Assembly (NCBI RefSeq): GCF_026738875.1
Contig: NZ_JAPQFJ010000014.1
Span: 62,001 to 126,000 of the forward strand
Direction: 5' to 3'
From: Clostridium brassicae
Lineage (GTDB): Bacteria > Bacillota > Clostridia > Clostridiales > Clostridiaceae
DNA: 64,000 nucleotides
Part shown: piece after piece, positions 25,145 through 33,299 of the stretch
How positions within the stretch are numbered: position 1 is the first letter of the stretch
Layout: the number at the start of each line of letters is the position of its first letter
The notes under the pieces: generated by a model
The model's input: the letters and a program-made list of their open reading frames with translations, nothing else
Databases searched by the model: none
Told to the model about the DNA's origin: nothing
Made by a program: the position numbers and the translations under genes

Positions 25145-27217
25145 TTGGAGAATGTTAAAAAAATAAATTCTAAAATTAAAAATTACACAGATATAATTAT
25201 AGCTTTTGGGGTAATAGGTATAGTACTTATGATAATTATTCCTTTGCCACCATCAATACTAGATGTGTTACTTGCATTTAATATAACAATTTCTTGTGTA
25301 ATTATATTACTCACTATGTTTACAACAGAAGTTCTTCAATTTTCTGTTTTCCCAACACTTCTTTTAATAACTACACTTTTTAGGTTGGGACTTAACATAT
25401 CGTCAACAAGGTTAATACTTAAAGACCATTACGCAGGGGATATAATTGAAACCTTTGGAAGCTTTGTTGTAGGCGGAAACTATGTAGTTGGAGTAATAAT
25501 ATTTTTAATCATTATAATTATTCAGTTTGTAGTAATTACAAATGGTGCAGGCAGAGTATCGGAAGTTTCAGCTAGATTTACATTAGATGCTATGCCAGGA
25601 AAACAAATGAGTATAGATGCAGACCTTAATGCAGGTCTTATATCTGAAGTACAAGCTAGGGAAAGACGTGAAAAAATTCAAGAAGAAGCAAATTTTTATG
25701 GAGCTATGGATGGTGCTTCTAAATTCGTAAAAGGTGATGCTATTGCAGGTATAATAATAACTCTTATAAATGTAATTGCGGGTATAATTATAGGAGTTGG
25801 AATGCAGGGAATGCCAGCAACAGATGCAGCTGCTACTTATGTAAGACTTACTATAGGAGATGGACTTGTTGGACAAATACCAGCACTTTTAATATCAGTT
25901 GCTTCAGGTATACTTGTAACTCGTTCAGCTTCTAGTGAAAACTTAGGAAACTTATTAACAAAACAATTAACAGGATTTCCTAAGGTTTTAGGTATAGCTT
26001 CAGCAGTACTATTATTTTTAGGATTTATTCCAGGAATGCCTAAATTCGTTTTCTTTGTTTTAGCTATTGCTACAGCAGTAAGTGCATATTTTCTTTATAA
26101 TGATGAAAAAGAAAAAGTTATACTTCAAATGCAAACAGAAGAGGAAGAGATTATTGAAAGTGAAAAAAGAGAACCAGAAAATGTTACAACTTTAATAGCA
26201 GTAGAACCTATGGACATAGAGATAGGGTATGGATTAATACCTTTAGCTGATGAAGCATCGGGAGGCGATTTACTTCAAAGAATTGCTTCGGTTAGACGTC
26301 AGTGTGCTATAGAAATGGGTATAATAGTACAGCCTATAAGAATAAGAGATAACTTACAATTAAAAACGAATGAGTATGTGATAAAGATAAGAGGAACAGC
26401 TATTGTTAGAGGAGAACTTATGCCAAATATGCTTCTTTGTATGGATCCTAGTGGAGATGAAATGAGCATTGAAGGTATTAGAACTATAGAACCTACTTTT
26501 GGACTTCCAGCTCTTTGGATAAATCATGATCAAAGAGAAGAAGCTGAAATAAAAGGACTAACTGTTGTAGATCCTACTACAGTAATGGTAACTCATTTAA
26601 CAGAGATTATAAAATCTCATTCTTATGAATTATTAGGAAGACAAGAAACTAAACTTATTATTGATACAGTAAAAGAAAAATATTCTACGGTTGTAGAAGA
26701 GTTAATACCTGACTTAATGACTATTGGAGAAATTCAAAAAGTACTTCAAAGTCTTTTAAAAGAAAAAGTTTCAATAAAGGATATGGTAACTATATTAGAA
26801 TCTCTTGCGGATAATTCTAGAACTACAAAAGACATTGAGGTTCTTACAGAATATGTTAGATTTGCTTTGGCAAGAAATATATGTAATGAATTAGTAGATG
26901 AGAATGGAAGTATTACTGTGGCGATTCTTTCACCTGAACTTGAAGAGTTAATAGGAAATAGCATTCAAAAGTCTATGCAAGGTTCTTTCCCTGCAATAGA
27001 TCCTGAGATTACAGGACAAATATTTGAATCTATAAAGAATGTTTTGGATACGGTGAATTTTTATGGAAATCAACCTGTTATACTTGTATCTCCAAAGATA
27101 AGGCCAGCTTTTAGGAAACTTACCGAGATGGTATTCCCTGGTATAAACATACTGTCTTTAAATGAGATACCTAATGATATAGAAATCAGAACTGAAGGAG
27201 TTGTGACTTATCAATGA
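25145..27217 (+). CDS. flhA: Flagellar export gate protein FlhA
   Basis: A 690-residue gate protein. The first 320 residues hold about eight membrane segments with the FHIPEP-type loop (GAGRVSEVSARFTLDAMPGK, then QMSIDADLNAGLISEVQARE). The rest is the large cytoplasmic domain that docks export substrates and chaperones. I prefer the TTG at 25145 because AGGGTG lies six bases before it; a GTG at 25136 lies inside that site. It overlaps flhF by four bases (ATGA). FlhA uses the proton gradient to drive export. Confidence 0.95.
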   Translation: MENVKKINSKIKNYTDIIIAFGVIGIVLMIIIPLPPSILDVLLAFNITISCVIILLTMFTTEVLQFSVFPTLLLITTLFRLGLNISSTRLILKDHYAGDIIETFGSFVVGGNYVVGVIIFLIIIIIQFVVITNGAGRVSEVSARFTLDAMPGKQMSIDADLNAGLISEVQARERREKIQEEANFYGAMDGASKFVKGDAIAGIIITLINVIAGIIIGVGMQGMPATDAAATYVRLTIGDGLVGQIPALLISVASGILVTRSASSENLGNLLTKQLTGFPKVLGIASAVLLFLGFIPGMPKFVFFVLAIATAVSAYFLYNDEKEKVILQMQTEEEEIIESEKREPENVTTLIAVEPMDIEIGYGLIPLADEASGGDLLQRIASVRRQCAIEMGIIVQPIRIRDNLQLKTNEYVIKIRGTAIVRGELMPNMLLCMDPSGDEMSIEGIRTIEPTFGLPALWINHDQREEAEIKGLTVVDPTTVMVTHLTEIIKSHSYELLGRQETKLIIDTVKEKYSTVVEELIPDLMTIGEIQKVLQSLLKEKVSIKDMVTILESLADNSRTTKDIEVLTEYVRFALARNICNELVDENGSITVAILSPELEELIGNSIQKSMQGSFPAIDPEITGQIFESIKNVLDTVNFYGNQPVILVSPKIRPAFRKLTEMVFPGINILSLNEIPNDIEIRTEGVVTYQ

Positions 27218-28368
27218 TTATAAAAAAATACATAGTTAATAATATGAATGAGGCTATGAGTAGAATTAGGTATGAGCTAGGAAAAGATGCTGTTATAATC
27301 AGTCAAAGAAAAATAAGGAAGCCAGGGATTAGAGGTATTTTTTCTTCAAAGATAATAGAAGTTACAGCAGCCATAGATAACAAAGATGATCTTAAGGAAG
27401 ATATGAAAAATAGCATAGATGCTATAAAACAAGTAATGAAATTTAAAGAACCTTCTAAAATAGATTCTAATCAATTAACTATGAATAAAGAGAATAAAAA
27501 CAAATCAAATAAAGAAGAGCAAAAGTATGAAAAAACTGAAAATGATTTGCTAAGAGAAATGCAAGAAATGAAAAAAATTATGACAACTATAGCAAATAAG
27601 GAAGAACATGAGGAAAAAAGCCAATTAGAACTTACTTTAGAAGAAAATGATATAAATAATACTATAATAGAAGATATTTTAGATAAAATTAATACAATAG
27701 ATGATAGCATGGAGGAATATGAGAAAGTAAAAAGAATTATAAATGAAGAAACACAAATTTCAAATACTAAAATGCAAGGCACTGTAGTTTTAGTAGGTCC
27801 TACGGGAGTTGGCAAAACAACTACTATTGCAAAGTTAGCTGGAAGATTATCTCTTATAGAAAAGAAAAAGGTAGGACTTATAACTATTGATACATATAGA
27901 ATAGGAGCAGTAGAACAGCTAAGTACTTATGCAGACATAATGAATATACCTTTTAAGGTGATTATATCTCCAAAGGAAATGGAAGAAGCGATTAATAGTA
28001 TGAAAGATTGTGACGTAGTTTTAATTGATACTACAGGACGCAGTAGCAAAAACAAAATGCAAATTGCAGAACTTAATTCCTTTATACAAAAGGCTGAAAC
28101 AGATAATATACATTTAGTTATAAGTTGCACGACCAAAGATAAGGACATAAATTCTATAATTGAAGGATACAAATCTCTTGATTTTAATAATGTAATAATA
28201 ACAAAATTAGATGAAACAACTACCTATGGATCCATACTTAATATATTACATTACACAAAGAAGCCTTTAAGTTTCGTAACTACAGGCCAGAATGTACCAG
28301 ATGATATCAAAAAAATAACCTGTGAAGAAATTACGAATCTTATTTTAGGAGAGGACTTTATATGCTAG
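27214..28368 (+). CDS. flhF: Flagellar GTPase FlhF
   Basis: A 384-residue SRP-type GTPase. The N-terminal basic region and a Lys/Glu-rich linker (about residues 85-150) precede the NG domain, with the P-loop GPTGVGKTTT near 195-204, LITIDTYRIGAVEQL and LIDTTGRSSKN. FlhF sets where and how many flagella are built, opposed by FlhG, whose gene overlaps by seven bases. The linker is longer and more charged than in some homologues. It acts at the inner face of the membrane. Confidence 0.95.
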   Translation: MIIKKYIVNNMNEAMSRIRYELGKDAVIISQRKIRKPGIRGIFSSKIIEVTAAIDNKDDLKEDMKNSIDAIKQVMKFKEPSKIDSNQLTMNKENKNKSNKEEQKYEKTENDLLREMQEMKKIMTTIANKEEHEEKSQLELTLEENDINNTIIEDILDKINTIDDSMEEYEKVKRIINEETQISNTKMQGTVVLVGPTGVGKTTTIAKLAGRLSLIEKKKVGLITIDTYRIGAVEQLSTYADIMNIPFKVIISPKEMEEAINSMKDCDVVLIDTTGRSSKNKMQIAELNSFIQKAETDNIHLVISCTTKDKDINSIIEGYKSLDFNNVIITKLDETTTYGSILNILHYTKKPLSFVTTGQNVPDDIKKITCEEITNLILGEDFIC

Positions 28369-29264
28369 ATCAAGCACAAACACTAAGGAGATTAGCTCAA
28401 TATAGAAATAATGAAAATTCAAATCATGAAATGTTGGATATGAAAGATAATGATCTTAATAGTGGTTGTAAAATTATAACCATCACTTCTGGAAAAGGAG
28501 GGGTGGGAAAAAGTAATTTTGTTGTTAACCTAGGAATAACCCTTCAAAGAATGGGTAAATCAGTTTTAATATTTGATGCAGATGTAGGAATGGGAAACGA
28601 TGATGTATTAATGGGGTTCTTACCTAAGTATAATATATATGATATAATATTGAAAAATATGGATATAGAGGATGTAGTTATTGAGGGCCCTTATGGTATA
28701 AAACTTCTGCCAGCAGGTTCAGGGCTAAACAGGCTAGATGAAATAAATGAGGAACAAAGGGAAGCATTTTTTAATAAACTTAATCTTTTAGAAGGCTTAG
28801 ATTTTATACTAATGGATACTGGAGCAGGAATAAATAGAAGCGTATTAGGATTTATTGATTGTTGCGATGAAGTTATAATTGTTACTACTCCAGAACCTAC
28901 ATCTATAACTGATGCATATAGTTTAATGAAAGCTGTTAGTTATTTTAAAGTTAAAAAATCTTCAAAAATAGTTGTTAATAAAGTAATAGAAGAAAGAGAA
29001 GGAAAAGCAACATTTAGTAAACTTAATAATGCAGCGGATAAATTTTTGGATATGAGGCTTCAGCACCTAGGAGATATTAAAGAAGATAGAAAGTTAGTAC
29101 AAGCTGTTAGAGCACAAAAGCCTTTTGTGATTAATTATCCAAATTGTGATGCTTCTAAAGATATAGAAAAAATTGCCTTAAAACTTTGTGGAAGTAATAA
29201 TGAACATAATAAGAAAGGTGAAGTAAAAGGATTATTCGAAAAAATATTTAGAATTTTTACTTAA
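28362..29264 (+). CDS. flhG: Flagellar number regulator FlhG (YlxH/MinD-like ATPase)
   Basis: A 300-residue deviant-Walker ATPase. The P-loop SGKGGVGKSNFVVNLG spans about residues 43-58, and the switch regions are VLIFDADVGMGNDDVLMG and FILMDTGAGI. The N-terminal 40 residues include the DQAQTLRRLAQYR motif that activates FlhF. The C-terminus lacks an obvious MinD-style amphipathic helix, although the last 15 residues (KGLFEKIFRIFT) could act as one. It pairs with FlhF in controlling flagellar number. Confidence 0.94.
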   Translation: MLDQAQTLRRLAQYRNNENSNHEMLDMKDNDLNSGCKIITITSGKGGVGKSNFVVNLGITLQRMGKSVLIFDADVGMGNDDVLMGFLPKYNIYDIILKNMDIEDVVIEGPYGIKLLPAGSGLNRLDEINEEQREAFFNKLNLLEGLDFILMDTGAGINRSVLGFIDCCDEVIIVTTPEPTSITDAYSLMKAVSYFKVKKSSKIVVNKVIEEREGKATFSKLNNAADKFLDMRLQHLGDIKEDRKLVQAVRAQKPFVINYPNCDASKDIEKIALKLCGSNNEHNKKGEVKGLFEKIFRIFT

Positions 29265-29282
29265 GGGGGGAATAAGACATAA

Positions 29283-29939
29283 ATGGAAGGAATTAATTTC
29301 AATATTAATAGCAAAGTAGAAGTTATATACAACGATGAAGCATATTTATGTGATATTCAAGATACAAAAGATAACTGTGTAGCTATAAGCATTCCGATAA
29401 AAGAGAGAGGGTATTTGCCCCTTAATAAAGGGGAGAGAATCGATGTTTATTATTATGATGATAAGTGTATATACGAGTTTACAACCACTGTAGTTGGAAG
29501 AGAACGAAGAAATATACCTCTTGTATGGATACTTTCTCCAGAAAGATATAAAAAAATTCAAAGAAGAAAATTTGTAAGAATAAGTTTGCTTTTAGATGTA
29601 AAATATGCAGTTGTTAAAGAAGGAGTATCTTTAAGTAAAAATTATTTAAGCGAATTAAAGTTTTTAAAAGCCATTGCTCTAGATTTAAGTGGTGGAGGAA
29701 TAAAATTAAAAACAAAAGAGGAATTAAAGCCTGGGGAACATTTAATTATAGCTATTCCTTTAGATGGTAAAGGTATGATGGTAAAAGGAAAAGTTATAAG
29801 AGCTAGCAAAGATGACTTAAAAGAAAACATAAATGGAGTTAAATTTGAACAAATAAATCTTAGAGAACAAGATAGAGTTATACAATACGTATTTAAAATT
29901 ATGAGAGAGCAGATGAAGAAGGGATTAAAGGAGGAGTAA
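29283..29939 (+). CDS. PilZ-domain c-di-GMP receptor (YcgR-like flagellar brake)
   Basis: A 218-residue protein with an N-terminal YcgR-type domain (about 1-95) and a C-terminal PilZ domain. The c-di-GMP binding residues are present: the RxxxR motif in IQRRKFVRISLL near residues 96-103, and DLSGGGIKL (the DxSxxG motif) near 136-141. On binding c-di-GMP such proteins slow the motor by acting on MotA or FliG. The gene lies between flhG and sigD. It starts at ATG 19 bases after flhG with an upstream AAGGGGGGAA site. Confidence 0.9.
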   Translation: MEGINFNINSKVEVIYNDEAYLCDIQDTKDNCVAISIPIKERGYLPLNKGERIDVYYYDDKCIYEFTTTVVGRERRNIPLVWILSPERYKKIQRRKFVRISLLLDVKYAVVKEGVSLSKNYLSELKFLKAIALDLSGGGIKLKTKEELKPGEHLIIAIPLDGKGMMVKGKVIRASKDDLKENINGVKFEQINLREQDRVIQYVFKIMREQMKKGLKEE

Positions 29940-29943
29940 AAAA

Positions 29944-30675
29944 ATGGCCATAGCTACCAATTTAGATGTAAGAGAACAGATTGTAAAAAAATATATACCC
30001 CTTGTAAAATATATCGCATCTAGAGTGATTATAGGTAAGAGTAAATATATTGACTTTGAAGATTTGCTAGGTTATGGTATGGTGGGGCTCATGGATGCTC
30101 TTAATAAGTTTGATGAAAGCAAAGGAATGAAGTTTTCTACTTATGCTTCTATCAGGATAAGAGGAGCCATGATAGATGAAATAAGAAAAAATAGTCCTAT
30201 ATCCAAAGGAGCTATGGACAAATTAAACAGGTATAATAGAGCTGTAGAGAGCCTTCAAAAGAAGAACTTAAGAGAACCAAACGGTATAGAGATTGCTAAT
30301 GAATTAGGGATGTCTGTAGGTGAAGTTGGAGAAGTAGAGAATTTTATAAATTATATTTCTGTGGTTTCTTTAGAGGATTTAATATTTTCAGAAGAGGATG
30401 ATATGCTTTTAATTGGAACTATAGAAGATGAGAATAGTCCTAATCCAGAAAGAAATGTTCAAGAAAAAGAACAAACAGAATATCTTGCTAAGGCAATTGA
30501 AATCCTTAATGAAAAGGATAGAATAGTTATAACATTATATTATTATGAAGGGCTTACTTTAAAGGAAATAGGAAATGTACTTGGAGTATCAGAATCAAGA
30601 GTTTGCCAACTTCACAGTAGAGCTATAGTTAATCTTAGAAAAAAACTATTCACACTTAAATATGATATTAAATAA
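29944..30675 (+). CDS. fliA: Flagellar sigma factor SigD (FliA, sigma-28)
   Basis: A 243-residue sigma-28 factor. Region 2 is clear (FEDLLGYGMVGLMDALNKFD, then FSTYASIRIRGAMIDEIRKN), as is region 4 (LTLKEIGNVLGVSESRVCQL). It should read the CGATAA promoters found at 1673, 2683, 3915 and 6913 in this window. The anti-sigma factor FlgM is not encoded here. GGAGG lies just before the ATG. Placement late in the flagellar operon gives the usual delay between basal body and filament genes. Confidence 0.96.
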   Translation: MAIATNLDVREQIVKKYIPLVKYIASRVIIGKSKYIDFEDLLGYGMVGLMDALNKFDESKGMKFSTYASIRIRGAMIDEIRKNSPISKGAMDKLNRYNRAVESLQKKNLREPNGIEIANELGMSVGEVGEVENFINYISVVSLEDLIFSEEDDMLLIGTIEDENSPNPERNVQEKEQTEYLAKAIEILNEKDRIVITLYYYEGLTLKEIGNVLGVSESRVCQLHSRAIVNLRKKLFTLKYDIK

Positions 30676-30687
30676 AGAGGTGTATAT

Positions 30688-31320
30688 ATGTTTACTGCTA
30701 TTTTTTTGTTAATTATAGGTGCTATTTTAATTTTATTTAATATCAATGCTGTTAAAAGAGAAGAGAATAATTTTGAGAAAATACTTCATGAGAAAGAAAA
30801 AAATATTGGAGATTATGAGGTAGAAATAGGAAAGTTAAGAAAAGAGTTTGCAGAAACGCTTGTAGAAATTCAAAGTCAAATTATAGTATTAGAAGAAGGT
30901 ATACATACTAAGGATTGTGATGACAAATACAAAACTACATTTCATGAAGAGTTACCCAGTGAAAACAATAAACATAGTGAAGTTTTAGATAAAGATATAG
31001 AAGATAATGACGATAAAGATAAGGTAGGGACTAAAACAGAAAGTGATCTTAAAAAAACTCAAGATAAAGAAGAAACTGTAGAAATGAAGAAGGATACAAA
31101 TGAAGAAGAACATATAAAGAATAAAGAGGATGAAAACCAAGAAGAAAAAACAGAAAGTGAAGAAACTCCTGAAGTTCATGAAAATCATAAGGTGAATAAT
31201 GTAAAGGTAAGTGAGATTCAACGTCTTATTGAAGAAGGATTAGGCGTGGATGAAATTGCCAATAAATTAAAGGTGAATAAGGGGGAAGTGCTATTAATAA
31301 AGGAATTATACTTAAAATAA
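30688..31320 (+). CDS. Membrane-anchored SwrB-like protein
   Basis: A 210-residue protein. Residues 2-20 form a membrane segment with a short outside end. It is followed by a coiled-coil stretch, a long very acidic Glu/Lys/Asp low-complexity region (about 75-170), and a small C-terminal helix-turn-helix-like end (VSEIQRLIEEGLGVDEIANK, LKVNKGEVLLIKELY). This layout and the place after sigD match the SwrB/DUF6115 kind of flagellar operon proteins; in Bacillus SwrB activates the FliP export gate. Function here is inferred. Its end overlaps the 31293 reading frame in another frame. Confidence 0.7.
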   Translation: MFTAIFLLIIGAILILFNINAVKREENNFEKILHEKEKNIGDYEVEIGKLRKEFAETLVEIQSQIIVLEEGIHTKDCDDKYKTTFHEELPSENNKHSEVLDKDIEDNDDKDKVGTKTESDLKKTQDKEETVEMKKDTNEEEHIKNKEDENQEEKTESEETPEVHENHKVNNVKVSEIQRLIEEGLGVDEIANKLKVNKGEVLLIKELYLK

Positions 31321-31544
31321 AAAAAACAGTAAATTTTTTAAGTGATAGAAAAGTATTAATAGGTATAGGTATAGGAATCATAATTGCTACTGTTGCAATG
31401 ACAAGTGCCAAGATAAGTGTAAATTTATCTAGATATGAAGTAGAACTTAAAGCTAGACAATACGGTATGGAATATAGGGATGAACAGAAAGTTATTCCTA
31501 AAAGTACAGATAAAAATTCAAATAATAAGGATGTGAAAAAATGA
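31293..31544 (+). CDS. Small membrane protein with non-canonical start (ATT) or frameshift entry
   Basis: An open frame of 84 codons from ATT 31293 to TGA 31544, with no ATG, GTG or TTG before a deep internal ATG. The product, NKGIILKIKKTVNFLSDRKV then LIGIGIGIIIATVAMTSAKI, has one convincing membrane segment and a conserved-looking ELKARQYGMEYRDEQ segment. GGGGG lies seven bases before the ATT, a position suited to a start. The stop overlaps flgF by four bases (ATGA). Alternatively ribosomes may slip -1 at CTTAAAA just before the upstream stop codon, which would fuse it to the SwrB-like protein. Function unknown. Confidence 0.6.
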   Translation: MNKGIILKIKKTVNFLSDRKVLIGIGIGIIIATVAMTSAKISVNLSRYEVELKARQYGMEYRDEQKVIPKSTDKNSNNKDVKK

Positions 31545-32311
31545 TAAGGAGTATATACACGGCAGTTTCTGGTTTAATAACACAGGAAGCAAAACAGGAT
31601 ACAATAAGTAATAATTTGGCTAACGCTAATACTATTGGATATAAAAAAGATAATTTAATAGCTAAAAAATTTGAAGATGTTATGATACAAAATTATGATA
31701 AGATACAAAATGGAAAAAATGTAAGAAATGAAATTGGAACTTTAAGTATGGGAAGCAAAATAGATGGTACATATACTTTGTTTCAGCAAGGAGTTATTAC
31801 GGGAACAGATAAAGATACAGATTTTGCAATTAATGGAAGAGGTTTTTTTACTGTAACTAGAGGTACAACTGGAAACAGATTATATACAAGAGACGGACAA
31901 TTCCACATAGATAATTCAGGATATTTAGCTAATAGTTCTGGAGATAGAGTTTTAGGAAGAAATATTAGAAATGGAAATGTAGAGCCAATTTATGTAGGGA
32001 ATGGAGAGATGAAGTCTGATGATGGAGGCAATATAAATATTAATGGTGCTCCTTCATACAAATTATACATAGCTGATTTTCAAGATTATTCATCTCTAAA
32101 GAAGATGGAGGATAATTTATTTCAAGGAGAAAATCCTACTGAAATAAATGCAAGAGTATTCCAAAATTCTTTAGAAAAATCAAATGTAAATATTATGGCT
32201 GAAATGTCAGATATGATGATGACTATGAGAAGTTTTGAAAGTAGTCAAAAAGTTATACAATCTTTAGATGAAACACTAGGGAAAACAGTAAATGAGGTAG
32301 GAAGAGTTTAA
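31541..32311 (+). CDS. flgF: Flagellar rod protein FlgF-like (FlhO)
   Basis: A 256-residue distal rod protein. The N-terminal rod signature (IRSIYTAVSGLITQEAKQDT, then ISNNLANANTIGYKKDN) and the C-terminal one (VNIMAEMSDMMMTMRSFESS) are both intact, with the TDFAINGRGFFTV segment of the FlgE/F/G family between. Its position paired with flgG after sigD matches flhO in Bacillus. ATG overlaps the preceding stop. It is exported and forms the rod between the FlgB/C part and the hook. Confidence 0.92.
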   Translation: MIRSIYTAVSGLITQEAKQDTISNNLANANTIGYKKDNLIAKKFEDVMIQNYDKIQNGKNVRNEIGTLSMGSKIDGTYTLFQQGVITGTDKDTDFAINGRGFFTVTRGTTGNRLYTRDGQFHIDNSGYLANSSGDRVLGRNIRNGNVEPIYVGNGEMKSDDGGNININGAPSYKLYIADFQDYSSLKKMEDNLFQGENPTEINARVFQNSLEKSNVNIMAEMSDMMMTMRSFESSQKVIQSLDETLGKTVNEVGRV

Positions 32312-32341
32312 AATTAGTACCTAGAAAAAGGGGTGGATAAA

Positions 32342-33142
32342 TTGCTTAGAAGCATATGGAATTCAAGAGCTGGTATGTCAGCTACTATGGAAAAGATGGA
32401 TACTATATCGAATAACTTAAGTAATATAAATACAATAGGTTATAAAAAAGTAGATGTGAATTTTCAAAGTTTAGTACAAGAGACATTAAAAAGACAAGGA
32501 TATCCTACTAATGATGCAAATGCTGCTACAGGTACAGGTGTAAAGACTTCTGAGTTGTTTAAGGATAATTCTCAAGGAATTTTAATAAATACTGAAGTTA
32601 AAACAGATCTAGCATTAGATGGTAAAGGGTATTTTAAAGTAATAGATGCAAATGGTAATGAAGCCTATACTAGAAGTGGTTCTTTTAACATTGACTCTGA
32701 TGGTAGAATTGTAGATCCTAATGGAAATAGGTTAGTAGTATTAAACGATAGAGGACAAAATGTAAATGTGTCAAATAGTAATATAAGATTTAATGAGAAA
32801 AATTTTGTAGTTGATGAAAATGGGAATGTATTAGGAAATAATTTTGGAAATTTAAGAATACCAGTTTATGATGCTCTAGGAGATAATTCTATGAAAAGTA
32901 TAGGTAAAAATTTATACTCTCCAGAAATTATTGTAGATGAAAATGGTAACCAAAGACAAACTCAAGTATTTGAAAAAAGAGATACGAATATTCTTCAAGG
33001 ACATGTTGAAAATTCAAATGTAAAAATTGAAGAAGAATTTTCACAGATGATTATAAATCAAAGAGCTTTCCAATTAAATTCTAATGCCCTTAAAACTGCT
33101 GATGAGATGTGGCAAATGGCAAATAATATAAGAGGTAGATAA
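32342..33142 (+). CDS. flgG: Flagellar distal rod protein FlgG-like (FlhP)
   Basis: A 266-residue rod protein. The signature reads MLRSIWNSRAGMSATMEKMD, then TISNNLSNINTIGYKKVDVN. The C-terminus (VKIEEEFSQMIINQRAFQLN) is typical. I chose TTG 32342, eight bases after AGGGG, because homologues begin MLRS; a GTG nine bases earlier overlaps that site. It is the last gene of the flagellar operon; a terminator follows about 100 bases later. The second half is closer to FlgG than that of the preceding gene. Confidence 0.92.
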   Translation: MLRSIWNSRAGMSATMEKMDTISNNLSNINTIGYKKVDVNFQSLVQETLKRQGYPTNDANAATGTGVKTSELFKDNSQGILINTEVKTDLALDGKGYFKVIDANGNEAYTRSGSFNIDSDGRIVDPNGNRLVVLNDRGQNVNVSNSNIRFNEKNFVVDENGNVLGNNFGNLRIPVYDALGDNSMKSIGKNLYSPEIIVDENGNQRQTQVFEKRDTNILQGHVENSNVKIEEEFSQMIINQRAFQLNSNALKTADEMWQMANNIRGR

Positions 33143-33163
33143 GGATATGTTTTAAAAGTTATT

Positions 33164-33211
33164 GAATTCGTATAATTTCTAATTATAATGAATTGAACAA
33201 TTTTAAACATA
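33164..33211 (+). repeat. Dispersed intergenic repeat, copy 1
   Basis: GAATTCGTATAATTTCTAAT followed by TATAATGAATTGAACAATTT aligns well with 58896-58941, which ends in the same AACAATTT-type stretch and AAACATA. Neither copy is in a gene. Confidence 0.5.
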
Positions 33212-33238
33212 TTCTTAAGAGAACGGAAAGAATAGAAA

Positions 33239-33280
33239 ATGCACAGTATATTAGAATTTTAATATATTGTGCATTTTTTA
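33239..33280 (+). terminator. Terminator at the end of the flagellar operon
   Basis: AATGCACAGTATATTA pairs with TAATATATTGTGCATT around a short loop, then TTTTTA. Facing the convergent pyrophosphatase gene, it could work for both strands. Confidence 0.85.
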
Positions 33281-33299
33281 TTGAAGATACATCTTATTT

